A program made the translations under genes and the position numbers. A stretch of DNA of 64,000 bases. It comes from Synechococcus sp. LTW-R. Lineage in GTDB: Bacteria > Cyanobacteriota > Cyanobacteriia > PCC-6307 > Cyanobiaceae. Shown here piece after piece: positions 1 through 7,212 of this stretch; within the stretch, counting starts at the first letter, position 1; every line of letters begins with the position of its first letter. Under the pieces are notes generated by a model, which was given only the letters and a program-made list of their open reading frames with translations, was not told the DNA's origin and made no database searches. The stretch is taken from NCBI RefSeq assembly GCF_014217875.1, contig NZ_CP059060.1, positions 930,001-994,000 of the forward strand, read 5' to 3'.

Positions 1-570
1 GACCCCCGAGTAGACGGTCTCGCCCCAGCCAAAGCCAAAGCCCTCGACCAGCATCCGCGTCACCTTGGAGACGTTGGAGTTGGCATCGGGGTCCGAGGAG
101 CCGCGGCCGACCACCACCAGCAGGGTCTCCGCCAGGGGCACCTCGGCCTGGGCGTTGACCCCATCAAGGGCTTCGCGGATCCGGGCGCCGGCGGCCTGGA
201 TCATCTTGAGATCCACCCCCAGCTCCCGGCCGTAATCAATGCGGAGGCCGGTCTCAGCCGCGTAGCTATTGAGAACAGAGGGAATGTCGTTCTTGGCGTG
301 CCCCGCGGCAAAGAGCATTCCGGGCACCGCCAGGACGCGCTTGACCCCTTGGGCCCGCAGGCTGTCAAGCCCGTCCCGCAGGATCGGGCGGGCAAATTCC
401 AGATAGCCGTATTCAACCGGAACGTCCGGCAGCTGGCGGCGCAGCCCCTCGGCCAATTGGGCGAATTCGGTGACGGCCTGTTTGTTGCGGCTGCCGTGGC
501 CGCAGATCATGACCCCGATCGGACCACCGTCGACCGCCTGAAGATCCAGTTGCTGCGTGGGGTCTGTCAT
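1..570 (-). CDS. cbiX: Sirohydrochlorin chelatase, CbiX/SirB type (3' end cut off by window)
   Basis: The first 190 codons read MTDPTQQ at the N-terminus, then ICGHGSRNKQAV near residue 22, the chelatase signature in which the His binds the metal. A second half begins LLVVVGRGSSDPDANS, the repeat-like motif of class II chelatases. The family inserts Co or Fe into sirohydrochlorin for cobalamin or siroheme synthesis in the cytoplasm. The start is the ATG at 568-570, and the frame stays open to base 1, so the C-terminus lies outside the window. It is divergent from the hypothetical gene at 632. Whether Fe or Co is the physiological metal cannot be decided from sequence. Confidence 0.88.
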   Translation of the reverse strand, partial: MTDPTQQLDLQAVDGGPIGVMICGHGSRNKQAVTEFAQLAEGLRRQLPDVPVEYGYLEFARPILRDGLDSLRAQGVKRVLAVPGMLFAAGHAKNDIPSVLNSYAAETGLRIDYGRELGVDLKMIQAAGARIREALDGVNAQAEVPLAETLLVVVGRGSSDPDANSNVSKVTRMLVEGFGFGWGETVYSGV

Positions 571-631
571 GGGAAGGCCTGCCTGCCTTGACCCTATCGG
601 CCTAGGGTGACCCAAAGCCAAGCGTCAAAGC

Positions 632-1306
632 GTGCAGACGAGCGAGAACCACCGGTCCGGCGAGCTGAAGGAACTGGGCTGGAGCCCCGAAGACTGCCGT
701 AAATACGAAGAGCTCTGGGAATACCGCCACCGTTGGGGCGCCATCAACCTCGAGCGCGAGGACCGGATCTTCCTGCGCAAGGCCGAAGCCGCCCTGCCGA
801 AGATCGTCACCGGCAAGGCCGAGAAGAAGAAGCTCCAGGACAAGTCCTATTACCGCTGGCTCGCCTTCTACCGCGATGCCATGGCGACAAGCGATAGCGC
901 CGCTGGCCTGGGTGAGAGCGAAGTGGCCGCCTGGCCGATCCTCCTGCAGGAAGAGCTGCGGGCCATCGATTACTACCAGCCGGTCCTGGGTCTGCCTGAC
1001 ACCCTGAAGGCCAAGGAACTGATCGCCGTTCGCGAGCAGCTCGCCGGCAAGGCGGCCGCCGCGGGCCGCGTCGCCCAGTTCGGCTTCGTGGATGTCCTCG
1101 AAGAGCTCAAGCGCAACGAGAAGACCAGCTGGAAACCCCTGCGCGGGGATGGCAACAGCGAGACCAGCTATCCGGTGCTGCCCGCCGATGCCGCTGAGTC
1201 CTTCCGACAGGAAGCCCGCTCAACCCTGACGTCGGCCATCCGCGAGCTGTTCCCGTCCTTGAAGGAGAGCGACAAGGAACCCCCGGCTGCCGACTGGCAG
1301 CCCTGA
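632..1306 (+). CDS. Conserved cyanobacterial-type hypothetical protein
   Basis: A 224-residue soluble, charged, mostly helical protein with no signal peptide or membrane segment. A conserved-looking block, RHRWGAINLEREDRIFLRK, lies at about residues 32-50, followed by a Lys-rich stretch. The only plausible start is GTG at 632; no clear ribosome-binding site precedes it. Codon use matches the neighbours. It ends in front of the strong hairpin at 1334-1363. I do not recognise a functional domain. Confidence 0.8.
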   Translation: MQTSENHRSGELKELGWSPEDCRKYEELWEYRHRWGAINLEREDRIFLRKAEAALPKIVTGKAEKKKLQDKSYYRWLAFYRDAMATSDSAAGLGESEVAAWPILLQEELRAIDYYQPVLGLPDTLKAKELIAVREQLAGKAAAAGRVAQFGFVDVLEELKRNEKTSWKPLRGDGNSETSYPVLPADAAESFRQEARSTLTSAIRELFPSLKESDKEPPAADWQP

Positions 1307-1333
1307 GCGGGCGCTCCACGCTCCAGACAGTAA

Positions 1334-1363
1334 AAAGCCCCCGGCGCTGAACGCCGGGGGCTT
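1334..1363. terminator. Bidirectional intrinsic terminator
   Basis: A perfect 13-bp inverted repeat (AAAGCCCCCGGCG / CGCCGGGGGCTTT) with a 5-nt loop sits between two convergent genes. It has T-rich sequence on the plus exit and a five-A run (TTTTT on the minus strand) on the other side. It can serve both the gene ending at 1306 and the HLIP gene ending at 1387. Confidence 0.9.
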
Positions 1364-1386
1364 TGTTGTGCCGATGGCTGCGGCGA

Positions 1387-1530
1387 TCAGCCGAGGCCGA
1401 TTTGGGTCAGGATGCCCTGGCCGGTCAGCAGTTCGGTGGCCAGGCCGATCACGAAGCCCATCATGGCCAGGCGGCCATTCCAGGTCTCAGCGAAGTTGAC
1501 GAAGCCGAAACGGGTGTTGGAGTCAGCCAT
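1387..1530 (-). CDS. hli: High-light-inducible protein (HLIP/Scp), one-helix chlorophyll-binding protein
   Basis: A 47-residue protein with the single-helix LHC signature AETWNGRLAMMGFVIGL at residues 14-30: the ENGR-like motif, here ETWNGR, plus the AMxGF helix. The family binds chlorophyll and carotenoid in the thylakoid membrane. It protects photosystem II assembly intermediates and is typically induced by high light. The start is ATG at 1528-1530; a longer frame upstream is low-complexity and lacks family similarity. Transcription ends at the shared hairpin at 1334-1363. Confidence 0.93.
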   Translation of the reverse strand: MADSNTRFGFVNFAETWNGRLAMMGFVIGLATELLTGQGILTQIGLG

Positions 1531-1629
1531 TGGAGGCGTCGTTACGAAACGTGTGGAGACTGTAAAGCCTTGTGAAGCTGGTTGGGTGTGACCGGGGCGA
1601 CGGTTTCCCGTGCTTGGCAAGCGGCCGAC

Positions 1630-3843
1630 TCAATCTTTGTTTTTACGTAGCTCGACCCCTTCCACCCAATGGCGATACACGGTCTGCCGGGTGCCATCCA
1701 TGTCCTGGAAGCGCAACCAGGAATTCCAGACGCCGGCTAAGGCCGCGCTGTCCCAGGGCAGCTGCCGCGCCGCCGGCAGGCTCTTGAGCGGCTGGGGCAC
1801 CAGCAAGGTCAGGTTGGGTTGCAGCACATTCCAGGAGGCCCCCTGCTGCGCGGTGACCAAAACCGCATCGAGCCGTCCCGCCTGAAGTGCCTTCAGCAGT
1901 TCAGCGGTGCCCTGGTCACTGATGAATTTGGCCTGGGGCAACCAACCACTCACCAGCCGCAGCAGGAAGGGGGCGTCAAAGCCCAGGCCCACCCGCAGGC
2001 CCTTGACCTCCACGAGGTCGCTCCATTCGCGCTTGCTGCTCAGGGCTTGGCCGCGGATGAGCAGGGCCACGCCATAGGTCAGGTGTGAGTTGGTGTAGCG
2101 GGTGCGGGCCGCCTGCATTGGCGCCATCACATCACTAGAGAGCTTCATGTCGCAGTAGCCCCGCTCCAGGGCCTCAACACCATCGGGGCGGGGGTCGTTC
2201 TCTTTGCCGATGCGATTGATCAAGACGAAGCTGGGCTTGAGCTTCATCTGCTTGGCGAAAAGCAGTCCCATCTCGACATCGGCTCCCACCAAGGCGCCAT
2301 CGGCGTTGCGATAGGCCATCGGGTAGTCCTGCTCATGGACGCAGTAGCGGATCGCGTTGGCTCGGCGAATCGCCTGCCAGTTGCCCGGCTGATTCACCGC
2401 TCTCCAGCCCGGCACCACTGGCGCAGGGCCCTTGGCCAGGGCAAAGTCCTGGTGCATCAGCTGATCGCGATCGCTGTTGCCTGGTTTGGGCAGCAGCTGA
2501 AAGCCGGCGCGGCTCAAGAGCACAAAACCAGGAAAAACCGCCAGGGCGGTGGCCGCCGGCACGAGACGGGCGAAACGCTTGGGGAAGCCCTCGAGCGAGA
2601 CCCACGTGCCGATGATCACCAAGGCGATCACGCTCATGCAGGCGAGGAGCGTGCCGAGGCGGGCCACCGCCAATTGGTCGATGGCGATGTAGAGCTGCAC
2701 CAGATCGCTGGGTAGCCCCATGCGATCGAGCAGAAAGGTCATCGCCAAGATCCCCTCCAAAAAGGAGCTGGCCAGACCCGTGATCAAAAAGCCCGGCATC
2801 TCCTGGAGGCTGATGCCGTTGCCGGTCAGCCAGCCTGCGAAGGGCACAAAGGCCAACGACAGCAGTCGGCCCATGTCCGGAAAGACCAGGGCGAGCGGCG
2901 CGAGCACCTCTACGGGCAGATCCACCTGATCCTTGAGCTCCTGCTCACTCACCCCAGGAGCAACGTGGGCGGCGCGGGCGTCGTAGAGGAGCTTTTTGGA
3001 GAGCTCCACCAACAGGGGCAACACCACGAGCATGTTCGCGGTGGCAAAGGCAATCGTGAGCGGGGTGCGGAAGCTGCGCAGCAGTTGGCGCACGGGGATC
3101 GGTGTCACCCCCGCGATCACCAGGGGCAAGAACAAACCCGTCAGCAAGAGCGCGATGCCCCCCTGGAGCACGACATAGACCGCCAGGCGCGGCAACTGGG
3201 AACTCTCGATCGAGGCCGTCGCCGTCCCCAGGATCGCGAAGACCCCCAGCGGGGTGAAACGGGCCACAAAGGCTGAGATGCCGAGCAGGGCCTCGGCGAT
3301 CCGGTCAAAGACGTCGATCAACGGTTGACGTCTCGGGACCGCAATCAGGGCGATCCCGAGGGCCAAGGAAAAGAGCACGACCGCCGGGATCTGGGTCTCG
3401 GCGAAGGCCGCGAAGGGATTCACCGGGATGAAGAGTTCGGTGAGATCCAGGGGCTTCGGGGCCTGGAGCAAGCTCGGCTTGAAGAAGGAGGCGTCATGCC
3501 AGCTGGGGAAGCCCAAGGGCACCAGCAGCACCGCCAGCAGCACCACCAACCAAAAACAGAGCAGCACCAGGGCCGAGCGGCCGAGCAGGCGACTGGCCTG
3601 CCCGAGCTGCAGGCGCCCCACACCGGCGATCAAGGAAATGCTCAAAAAGGGCAAGACCGGCATCTGGAAGAGCCGAATGAAGCCATCGCCTAAGTCGCTC
3701 AACGGCGCCAAGGCCGTAGCGGGCAGCAAGCGGCCCACCAGGATTCCGGCCACGAGGCCCTCGAGGATCTGAACGGCGAGGTTCTGCCGCAGAAACCAGC
3801 GCAACGGAGCGAGCCATGCGGCCCGTCGATTGATCCCCACCAC
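1630..3843 (-). CDS. DAACS-type symporter fused to a C-terminal family-3 solute-binding domain
   Basis: About 737 residues. The first ~440 are hydrophobic with roughly eight to ten membrane segments and resemble Na+/H+:dicarboxylate/amino-acid symporters. FATANMLVVLPLL stands where the first substrate hairpin lies, and AIDQLAVARLGTLLACMSV matches the region after the second hairpin. After a last membrane helix (~440-475) comes a periplasmic-binding-protein-like domain (RYCVHEQDYPMAYRNADG, GADVEMG, GLRVGLGFDAPF, GRLDAVLV). The classical Ser-rich and NMDG substrate motifs are degenerate, so the substrate is unknown. The start is uncertain: GTG at 3843 or 3840 gives a sensible N-terminus, and an in-frame GTG at 3954 would overlap the upstream small gene. 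Fusion of a secondary transporter to its own binding domain is unusual. Confidence 0.85.
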   Translation of the reverse strand: MVGINRRAAWLAPLRWFLRQNLAVQILEGLVAGILVGRLLPATALAPLSDLGDGFIRLFQMPVLPFLSISLIAGVGRLQLGQASRLLGRSALVLLCFWLVVLLAVLLVPLGFPSWHDASFFKPSLLQAPKPLDLTELFIPVNPFAAFAETQIPAVVLFSLALGIALIAVPRRQPLIDVFDRIAEALLGISAFVARFTPLGVFAILGTATASIESSQLPRLAVYVVLQGGIALLLTGLFLPLVIAGVTPIPVRQLLRSFRTPLTIAFATANMLVVLPLLVELSKKLLYDARAAHVAPGVSEQELKDQVDLPVEVLAPLALVFPDMGRLLSLAFVPFAGWLTGNGISLQEMPGFLITGLASSFLEGILAMTFLLDRMGLPSDLVQLYIAIDQLAVARLGTLLACMSVIALVIIGTWVSLEGFPKRFARLVPAATALAVFPGFVLLSRAGFQLLPKPGNSDRDQLMHQDFALAKGPAPVVPGWRAVNQPGNWQAIRRANAIRYCVHEQDYPMAYRNADGALVGADVEMGLLFAKQMKLKPSFVLINRIGKENDPRPDGVEALERGYCDMKLSSDVMAPMQAARTRYTNSHLTYGVALLIRGQALSSKREWSDLVEVKGLRVGLGFDAPFLLRLVSGWLPQAKFISDQGTAELLKALQAGRLDAVLVTAQQGASWNVLQPNLTLLVPQPLKSLPAARQLPWDSAALAGVWNSWLRFQDMDGTRQTVYRHWVEGVELRKNKD

Positions 3844-3904
3844 AAGCCCAAGCCGTGCCCTGTTTGCAGGATGCGCAGGGTCCTGGCGATCGCCAACCTC
3901 TTCG

Positions 3905-4138
3905 TTATGGAGCCGGTTTGGCCTGACTGCCCAAGGCCAACCCCGCGAGCACACTCAGCCCGTGGTTAACCGCCGCATCAATGCGGCCATTGGGCCGTTT
4001 GCATGGCTCGAGGGGAATCGAGCGATGCAACTGCACCCAGGTCAAGGCCGTGCAATTGAAGAGATCAAAGGCCAGGGCAAAGCCCTGGAAGCCCAAGATC
4101 CCAGCGGAGATCCAAACGACTAAACGACGAGAGTCCAT
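3905..4138 (-). CDS. Small membrane protein, hypothetical
   Basis: A 77-residue protein beginning MDSRRLVVWISAGILGFQGF, with one N-terminal hydrophobic helix and a second weaker one near residues 62-72 (GLSVLAGLALG). Two Cys (CTAL, PCKR) lie between them. ATG at 4138 is preferred over an upstream frame start at 4159. It is co-directional with the fused symporter 60 nt downstream and may be cotranscribed with it. Function unknown. Confidence 0.65.
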   Translation of the reverse strand: MDSRRLVVWISAGILGFQGFALAFDLFNCTALTWVQLHRSIPLEPCKRPNGRIDAAVNHGLSVLAGLALGSQAKPAP

Positions 4139-4174
4139 CGGTGTTCCGTGACTGAACACCGGAGGGTTCCGGGC

Positions 4175-4249
4175 CTAGAGGTCAGCCAGCACCAAACCCA
4201 TGGCCGCCAGGCCAAAGACCAACAGGGACACGAGGCGGATCAATCCCAT
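4175..4249 (-). CDS. Possible 24-residue membrane microprotein
   Basis: The frame encodes 24 residues starting MGLIRLVSLLVFGLAAMG. It is almost entirely hydrophobic and long enough to span a membrane once. A purine-rich CGGAAG lies just before the ATG. Single-helix microproteins are common in cyanobacterial thylakoids, but this one matches none I recognise. It could be chance in GC-rich DNA. Confidence 0.35.
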   Translation of the reverse strand: MGLIRLVSLLVFGLAAMGLVLADL

Positions 4250-4279
4250 GGCTTCCGTCTACAGGTGAATCAGCAGCTT

Positions 4280-4394
4280 CCTAGATGCGCGTCGATGGCG
4301 CATCGGTACTTCGGCTCATCGCACTGACGAGCAGACCTGAGCCATGACAAAGGGGCACAGGGAGAACAAAGCCGGACTGGTGACCGGCTTTTTT
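4280..4394 (+). ncRNA. Candidate structured small RNA 1
   Basis: A non-coding interval with three successive helices on the plus strand. The first is a perfect 7-bp hairpin (GATGCGC 4284-4290 with GCGCATC 4298-4304). The second is a 6-bp stem (GGCTCA 4313-4318 with TGAGCC 4338-4343). The third is an intrinsic terminator (4368-4394). No plausible plus-strand gene precedes it. The 5' end is a guess, because no convincing -10 box could be fixed. It does not resemble tmRNA, 6S, RNase P or SRP RNA as I know them. Confidence 0.45.
4368..4394 (+). terminator. Intrinsic terminator of candidate RNA 1
   Basis: AAAGCCGG pairs with CCGGCTTT across an 8-nt loop and is followed by TTTT on the plus strand. 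The A-run on the other side makes it weakly bidirectional. Confidence 0.75.
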
Positions 4395-4469
4395 CATGGC
4401 CCATCCCCAGGGGGTGTCAGTCACATCTCCGCACACCTGCATCTGGCGCAGAGCCGCCTAAGCGGGATA

Positions 4470-4573
4470 TTTGTTTCGTGTGAGGAGTGAGGAACTCCAT
4501 CCGGAGTCGAAACGAGGACAGACGCCCGGATCGTTCCTGACCCCTAGCCCCGCCTTCCGGCGGGGCTTTTTCT
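4470..4573 (+). ncRNA. Candidate structured small RNA 2 carrying the complement of the Yfr1 core
   Basis: Two coaxial helices on the plus strand, GTTTCG (4473-4478)/CGAAAC (4508-4513) and ACTCC (4494-4498)/GGAGT (4503-4507), are contiguous on their 3' side. They leave a 15-nt purine-rich bulge on the 5' side. A strong terminator follows at 4546-4573. G4478 plus the first ten bulge bases read GTGTGAGGAGT, an exact complement of the ACUCCUCACAC core of the cyanobacterial small RNA Yfr1. No plus-strand gene feeds into the terminator. The 5' boundary is estimated. Confidence 0.45.
4546..4573 (+). terminator. Intrinsic terminator of candidate RNA 2
   Basis: A perfect 9-bp stem (AGCCCCGCC / GGCGGGGCT) with loop TTCC is followed by TTTTTCTT on the plus strand only. 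The minus strand has no T run, so it is not the terminator of the DUF1651 gene that ends at 4577. Confidence 0.88.
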
Positions 4574-4576
4574 TGC

Positions 4577-4822
4577 CTAGGGCTCGGCGTAGACACCCCA
4601 GGCCGGCCGGGTCTTGAGCCAGCCTTGGGCCATCAGCCCTTCCCAGAGCACACGGGCATCGGCGCGGCGCAGGTGATAGCGCTCCTTGAGCAGCGGCAGA
4701 TGATCGGGCATGGCTTTGCCCGTGTCCACAAACACCCAGGTCTCGCGCCCCCAGGTGCGCTGGTCCTTGTGGAACCGCACCTGCCAACCGGCCCTGGGAT
4801 CCTTCAGCCAGGCCTCCTCCAT
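4577..4822 (-). CDS. DUF1651 family protein
   Basis: An 81-residue protein with WLKDPRAGWQVRFHKD near the N-terminus, then GRETWVFVDTGKAMP and RADARVLWEGLMAQGWLKT. These match the picocyanobacterial DUF1651 family, which is of unknown function and mostly found in Synechococcus and Prochlorococcus. ATG at 4822 is preferred over the GTG directly before it. No signal peptide. Confidence 0.85.
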   Translation of the reverse strand: MEEAWLKDPRAGWQVRFHKDQRTWGRETWVFVDTGKAMPDHLPLLKERYHLRRADARVLWEGLMAQGWLKTRPAWGVYAEP

Positions 4823-4856
4823 CACCGCACCGCATCCGCAGTACAGGTGTACTAGG

Positions 4857-5051
4857 TTAGCTGGTCTTTGGCAAGTTTCCCGTCATCAGCCGAGCGAAGC
4901 GTTGCCGCAACCGCTGGCGAAAGGAAGGCCGCCCCACCGCCTGGGCATCAAGGCAGGTCGAGCAGAGAACCTGCCCTTGGACGCGGCGGTAGTGCTGGGT
5001 GGAACGCTCGATGAAGGTTCCGCACCCCCGGCAGGGAAAGATCGGGCTCAT
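4857..5051 (-). CDS. Small zinc-ribbon protein, hypothetical
   Basis: A 64-residue protein beginning MSPIFPCRGCGTFIERS, with CxxC at residues 7-10 and a second CxxC (LCSTC) near 30-33. This spacing fits a four-Cys zinc ribbon. A basic Arg-rich tail (FRQRLRQRFARL) follows, so nucleic-acid or protein binding is possible. The ATG at 5051 starts the ribbon cleanly. Function unknown. Confidence 0.72.
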   Translation of the reverse strand: MSPIFPCRGCGTFIERSTQHYRRVQGQVLCSTCLDAQAVGRPSFRQRLRQRFARLMTGNLPKTS

Positions 5052-5141
5052 CGCTCCATGATCCAGGGCGCCCTGGGGCCCCGTCTGCAACATCGATAGC
5101 CATCGGGGCGGAACCCTTCAGGGTCTTTTCACCCCTTCGCC

Positions 5142-6134
5142 ATGGAGATCAGCGCGGCCGGATTGGATCTGCTCAAACGCTTCGAGGGCTGCCGGCTGGA
5201 GGCCTACCCCGATCCCGGCAGCGGCGACGCACCCTGGACGATTGGCTATGGCCACACCGGAGCGGAGGTCGTCCCCGACCTGGTGATCACGCAGGCGCAG
5301 GCCGAAGCATGGCTGCGGGCGGACCTGGCCCACAGCCAGCGCGCCCTCGAGACCCTGCTGGAGGACGTGCCCCTGACCCAAGGGCAATGGGAGGCAATGC
5401 TGAGCTTCTGCTTCAACGTCGGTGCGGGGGCCCTGGGGCGATCGACGCTCCGCCGGCGGTTGCTCGCTGGGGAGTCCGCCGCGCGGGTGATCCGCGAGGA
5501 ACTGCCCCGCTGGATTCATCCCCTGCCAGGCTTGATCGAGCGCCGAGCGGCCGAGATCCGACACGCAGAACGCCTGACTCCGACGGTCCTGGCGGTGCCC
5601 TACTGCTGCCAGAACAACAGCGCCCCGGCCCATAGCCCGCGGATGTGCTTCAGCTCGAGCTGCGCCATGGCCGTGGAATTCCTGCGGCCGGGCAGCTTCA
5701 GGGCCGGCGGCCAGATCGACGACCAATACCTCGCGATCGTGCAGCGCTATGGCGAGAGCACGGAGGCCTCCGCCCAACTCCAGGCGATTGAGACCTGCGG
5801 ACTGACGGCCGAGTTCCGCCAAGACGGAACCATCGACGACCTCATTGCTCAACTGGAGCACGGCATCCCAGCCCCGGTCGGCTGGCTGCACCAGGGGCCG
5901 GTCGAAGAACCCACGGGTGTCGGGCACTGGAGTGTCGCCATTGGTTGGGATCCAAGCGAGTGGACTGTCTTGATGCATGACCCGAACGGGGAACCCGATC
6001 TGGTCGGCGGTGGCTATGTCACAACCACCATCGGCAGCGGAAAAGCCCAGCGCTATTCGGAGCGCAACTGGGGACGGCGCTGGATGGTGGAGGGGCCCGG
6101 CAGCGGCTGGTGGATGGCCTTCAGCCAGCCATGA
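5142..6134 (+). CDS. Lysin-like protein: GH24 lysozyme domain fused to a C39-like cysteine peptidase domain
   Basis: A 330-residue protein. Residues 1-145 are a phage-type GH24 lysozyme, FEGCRLEAYPDP...WTIGYGHT, with the T4-lysozyme-like triad visible as Glu15, Asp24 and Thr33. Residues ~150-320 look like a papain-fold C39 domain. Cys169 in MCFSSSCAM replaces the usual CGPTSLAM, followed by His262 in GHWSVAIGW and Asp280 in LMHDP. No signal peptide is present, as expected for a holin-dependent or lysis-released endolysin. The stop overlaps the next start (ATGA). The GH24 call is firm; the peptidase call rests on the Cys/His/Asp order. It may be a phage relic, a bacteriocin-like lysin or a cell-wall remodelling enzyme. 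Confidence 0.82.
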   Translation: MEISAAGLDLLKRFEGCRLEAYPDPGSGDAPWTIGYGHTGAEVVPDLVITQAQAEAWLRADLAHSQRALETLLEDVPLTQGQWEAMLSFCFNVGAGALGRSTLRRRLLAGESAARVIREELPRWIHPLPGLIERRAAEIRHAERLTPTVLAVPYCCQNNSAPAHSPRMCFSSSCAMAVEFLRPGSFRAGGQIDDQYLAIVQRYGESTEASAQLQAIETCGLTAEFRQDGTIDDLIAQLEHGIPAPVGWLHQGPVEEPTGVGHWSVAIGWDPSEWTVLMHDPNGEPDLVGGGYVTTTIGSGKAQRYSERNWGRRWMVEGPGSGWWMAFSQP

Positions 6135-6316
6135 ACTGCGATTTCTGTCAGCAAGCCGGGGAGCTCCAGTACAGGATTCGAACGCAAGCCGACACCAATT
6201 GGCGCTTCGCCTGCCCGAGCTGTTGGCAACGCCAAAGCCAAGAGCCCGGCTACCAATACGGCGGCACCCGCAAGGCCAACCGGCGGGAGCGGGACAAGCG
6301 CAAACGGCGCGGTTGA
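6131..6316 (+). CDS. Small Cys-rich zinc-finger-like protein
   Basis: A 61-residue protein starting MNCDFCQQAGELQYRIRT, with CxxC at 3-6 and a second pair CPSC near residues 28-31. The C-terminus is very basic (KANRRERDKRKRRG). Its ATG overlaps the lysin stop codon, suggesting translational coupling. Function unknown; metal-dependent nucleic-acid binding is plausible. Confidence 0.72.
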   Translation: MNCDFCQQAGELQYRIRTQADTNWRFACPSCWQRQSQEPGYQYGGTRKANRRERDKRKRRG

Positions 6317-6371
6317 AGCGGACCAGCCATTCCTCAGCAGACTGGAGCGGTTCCACGAAGGACTTTTGGCG

Positions 6372-6644
6372 ATGGGTACGTCCGGCAACCAACGCGATGT
6401 GCGCGAGATGGTCAACGCCCATCTCTTCCCGGTGCTTGGACTGGTCGGCACCGTCTGCGCCGTCTCCGCCGCGATCTCCCTGGCCTCCATCGGCGGTCAG
6501 GCCGCCCGCTGGAATCGCTGCTACGACACCAGCGTGACCTACCTGCTGGAGAGCCGTCCGCAGCTCAAGCAGCACGCCAACGCCATCGCAGCGAATTTCT
6601 GCAATGGCGGCGCCCCCGTCAGCAAAAAATCCGGCGCCTCCTGA
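6372..6644 (+). CDS. Small membrane protein, member of a local three-copy family
   Basis: A 90-residue protein with REMVNAHLFPVLG at residues ~11-23, one membrane segment (~17-45), then RWNRCYDTSV and a C-terminal NFCNGG. Relatives in this window are at 7730-7963 and 19730-19987 (REMVRAHTYPVLG, RYNRC, HCEG). The two Cys, one just after the membrane helix and one near the end, suggest a disulfide in an extracytoplasmic tail. Function unknown. Confidence 0.72.
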   Translation: MGTSGNQRDVREMVNAHLFPVLGLVGTVCAVSAAISLASIGGQAARWNRCYDTSVTYLLESRPQLKQHANAIAANFCNGGAPVSKKSGAS

Positions 6645-6848
6645 CTAACGCTGGCCGTCTGGGCCCTCGTAGGTGAATTCCATCAGGATCGCCGAGAAGA
6701 GATTCTTCAACTTCTGAAGCTGCTCCTGCTCCCTTGGATCAGGAGCACCGGCCCAACGTTCGAGATGGAAGCTGACCGACTTCTGCAGCAGTCGAGCCGT
6801 ATTGATATCGATCGACAGGTCAATCGTTTGGTCGTTCTCTGCTTCCAC
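6645..6848 (-). CDS. Conserved hypothetical small acidic protein
   Basis: A 67-residue soluble protein: SIDINTARLLQKSVSFHLERW, then a helical acidic segment and FSAILMEFTYEG. It is convergent with the preceding gene, the two stop codons abutting without a gap. It has normal codon use. I do not recognise a domain. Confidence 0.65.
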   Translation of the reverse strand: MEAENDQTIDLSIDINTARLLQKSVSFHLERWAGAPDPREQEQLQKLKNLFSAILMEFTYEGPDGQR

Positions 6849-6879
6849 TGGTCACCGGGAATCAGGTCGTCAACGTTGC

Positions 6880-7143
6880 TCAGCCCTTGGTCGATTGAGC
6901 CTTGAGGGTTTCAAGAAAGGCCGCGGGCCCACTGGCCACAGGGGGCAGTTCCATCTTGGCCTCGCGTCCTTCCATGGCGGCCTTAAGGGACTCGATCATC
7001 ATCGTGTTCCCAGAGTTCTCCACGGCCTTAAGAGCTGCCTTCAGACGCGCTTCCCGGGAGGCGCCGGCATCAGCGGAGACCACAGGGGCGGCGGCCCGGA
7101 CGCTCTCGAGCTGCTTGGCCAGGTTCTCCCAAAGCAATCCCAC
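6880..7143 (-). CDS. Hypothetical helical protein
   Basis: An 87-residue Ala/Glu/Lys-rich helical protein: MGLLWENLAKQLESVRAAAP, then REARLKAALKAVENSGNTMM. No membrane segment. The ATG at 7143 is the only start. It lies 31 nt upstream of the 6848 gene on the same strand, so the two may form one transcript. Function unknown. Confidence 0.62.
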   Translation of the reverse strand: MGLLWENLAKQLESVRAAAPVVSADAGASREARLKAALKAVENSGNTMMIESLKAAMEGREAKMELPPVASGPAAFLETLKAQSTKG

Positions 7144-7212
7144 GGTTCATCGCTCAATTGGGGCCAACCTCCCACGGGAGTTCAACCCTCTGGATGACTG
7201 TTTAAGGAAACG

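Noticed and set aside
4341-4490. 48-residue plus-strand frame beginning at 4343
   Set aside because: It reads straight through the terminator at 4368-4394 and has no coding character.
4441-4510. Yfr1 gene on the minus strand
   Set aside because: The 11-nt core and a 5' hairpin are present, but no terminator with a U tract follows directly, and the usual guaB/trxA context is missing.
5118-6575. 485-residue minus-strand ORF opposite the lysin
   Set aside because: Gly/Ala/Arg-rich shadow of a GC-rich gene with clear GH24 motifs on the other strand.
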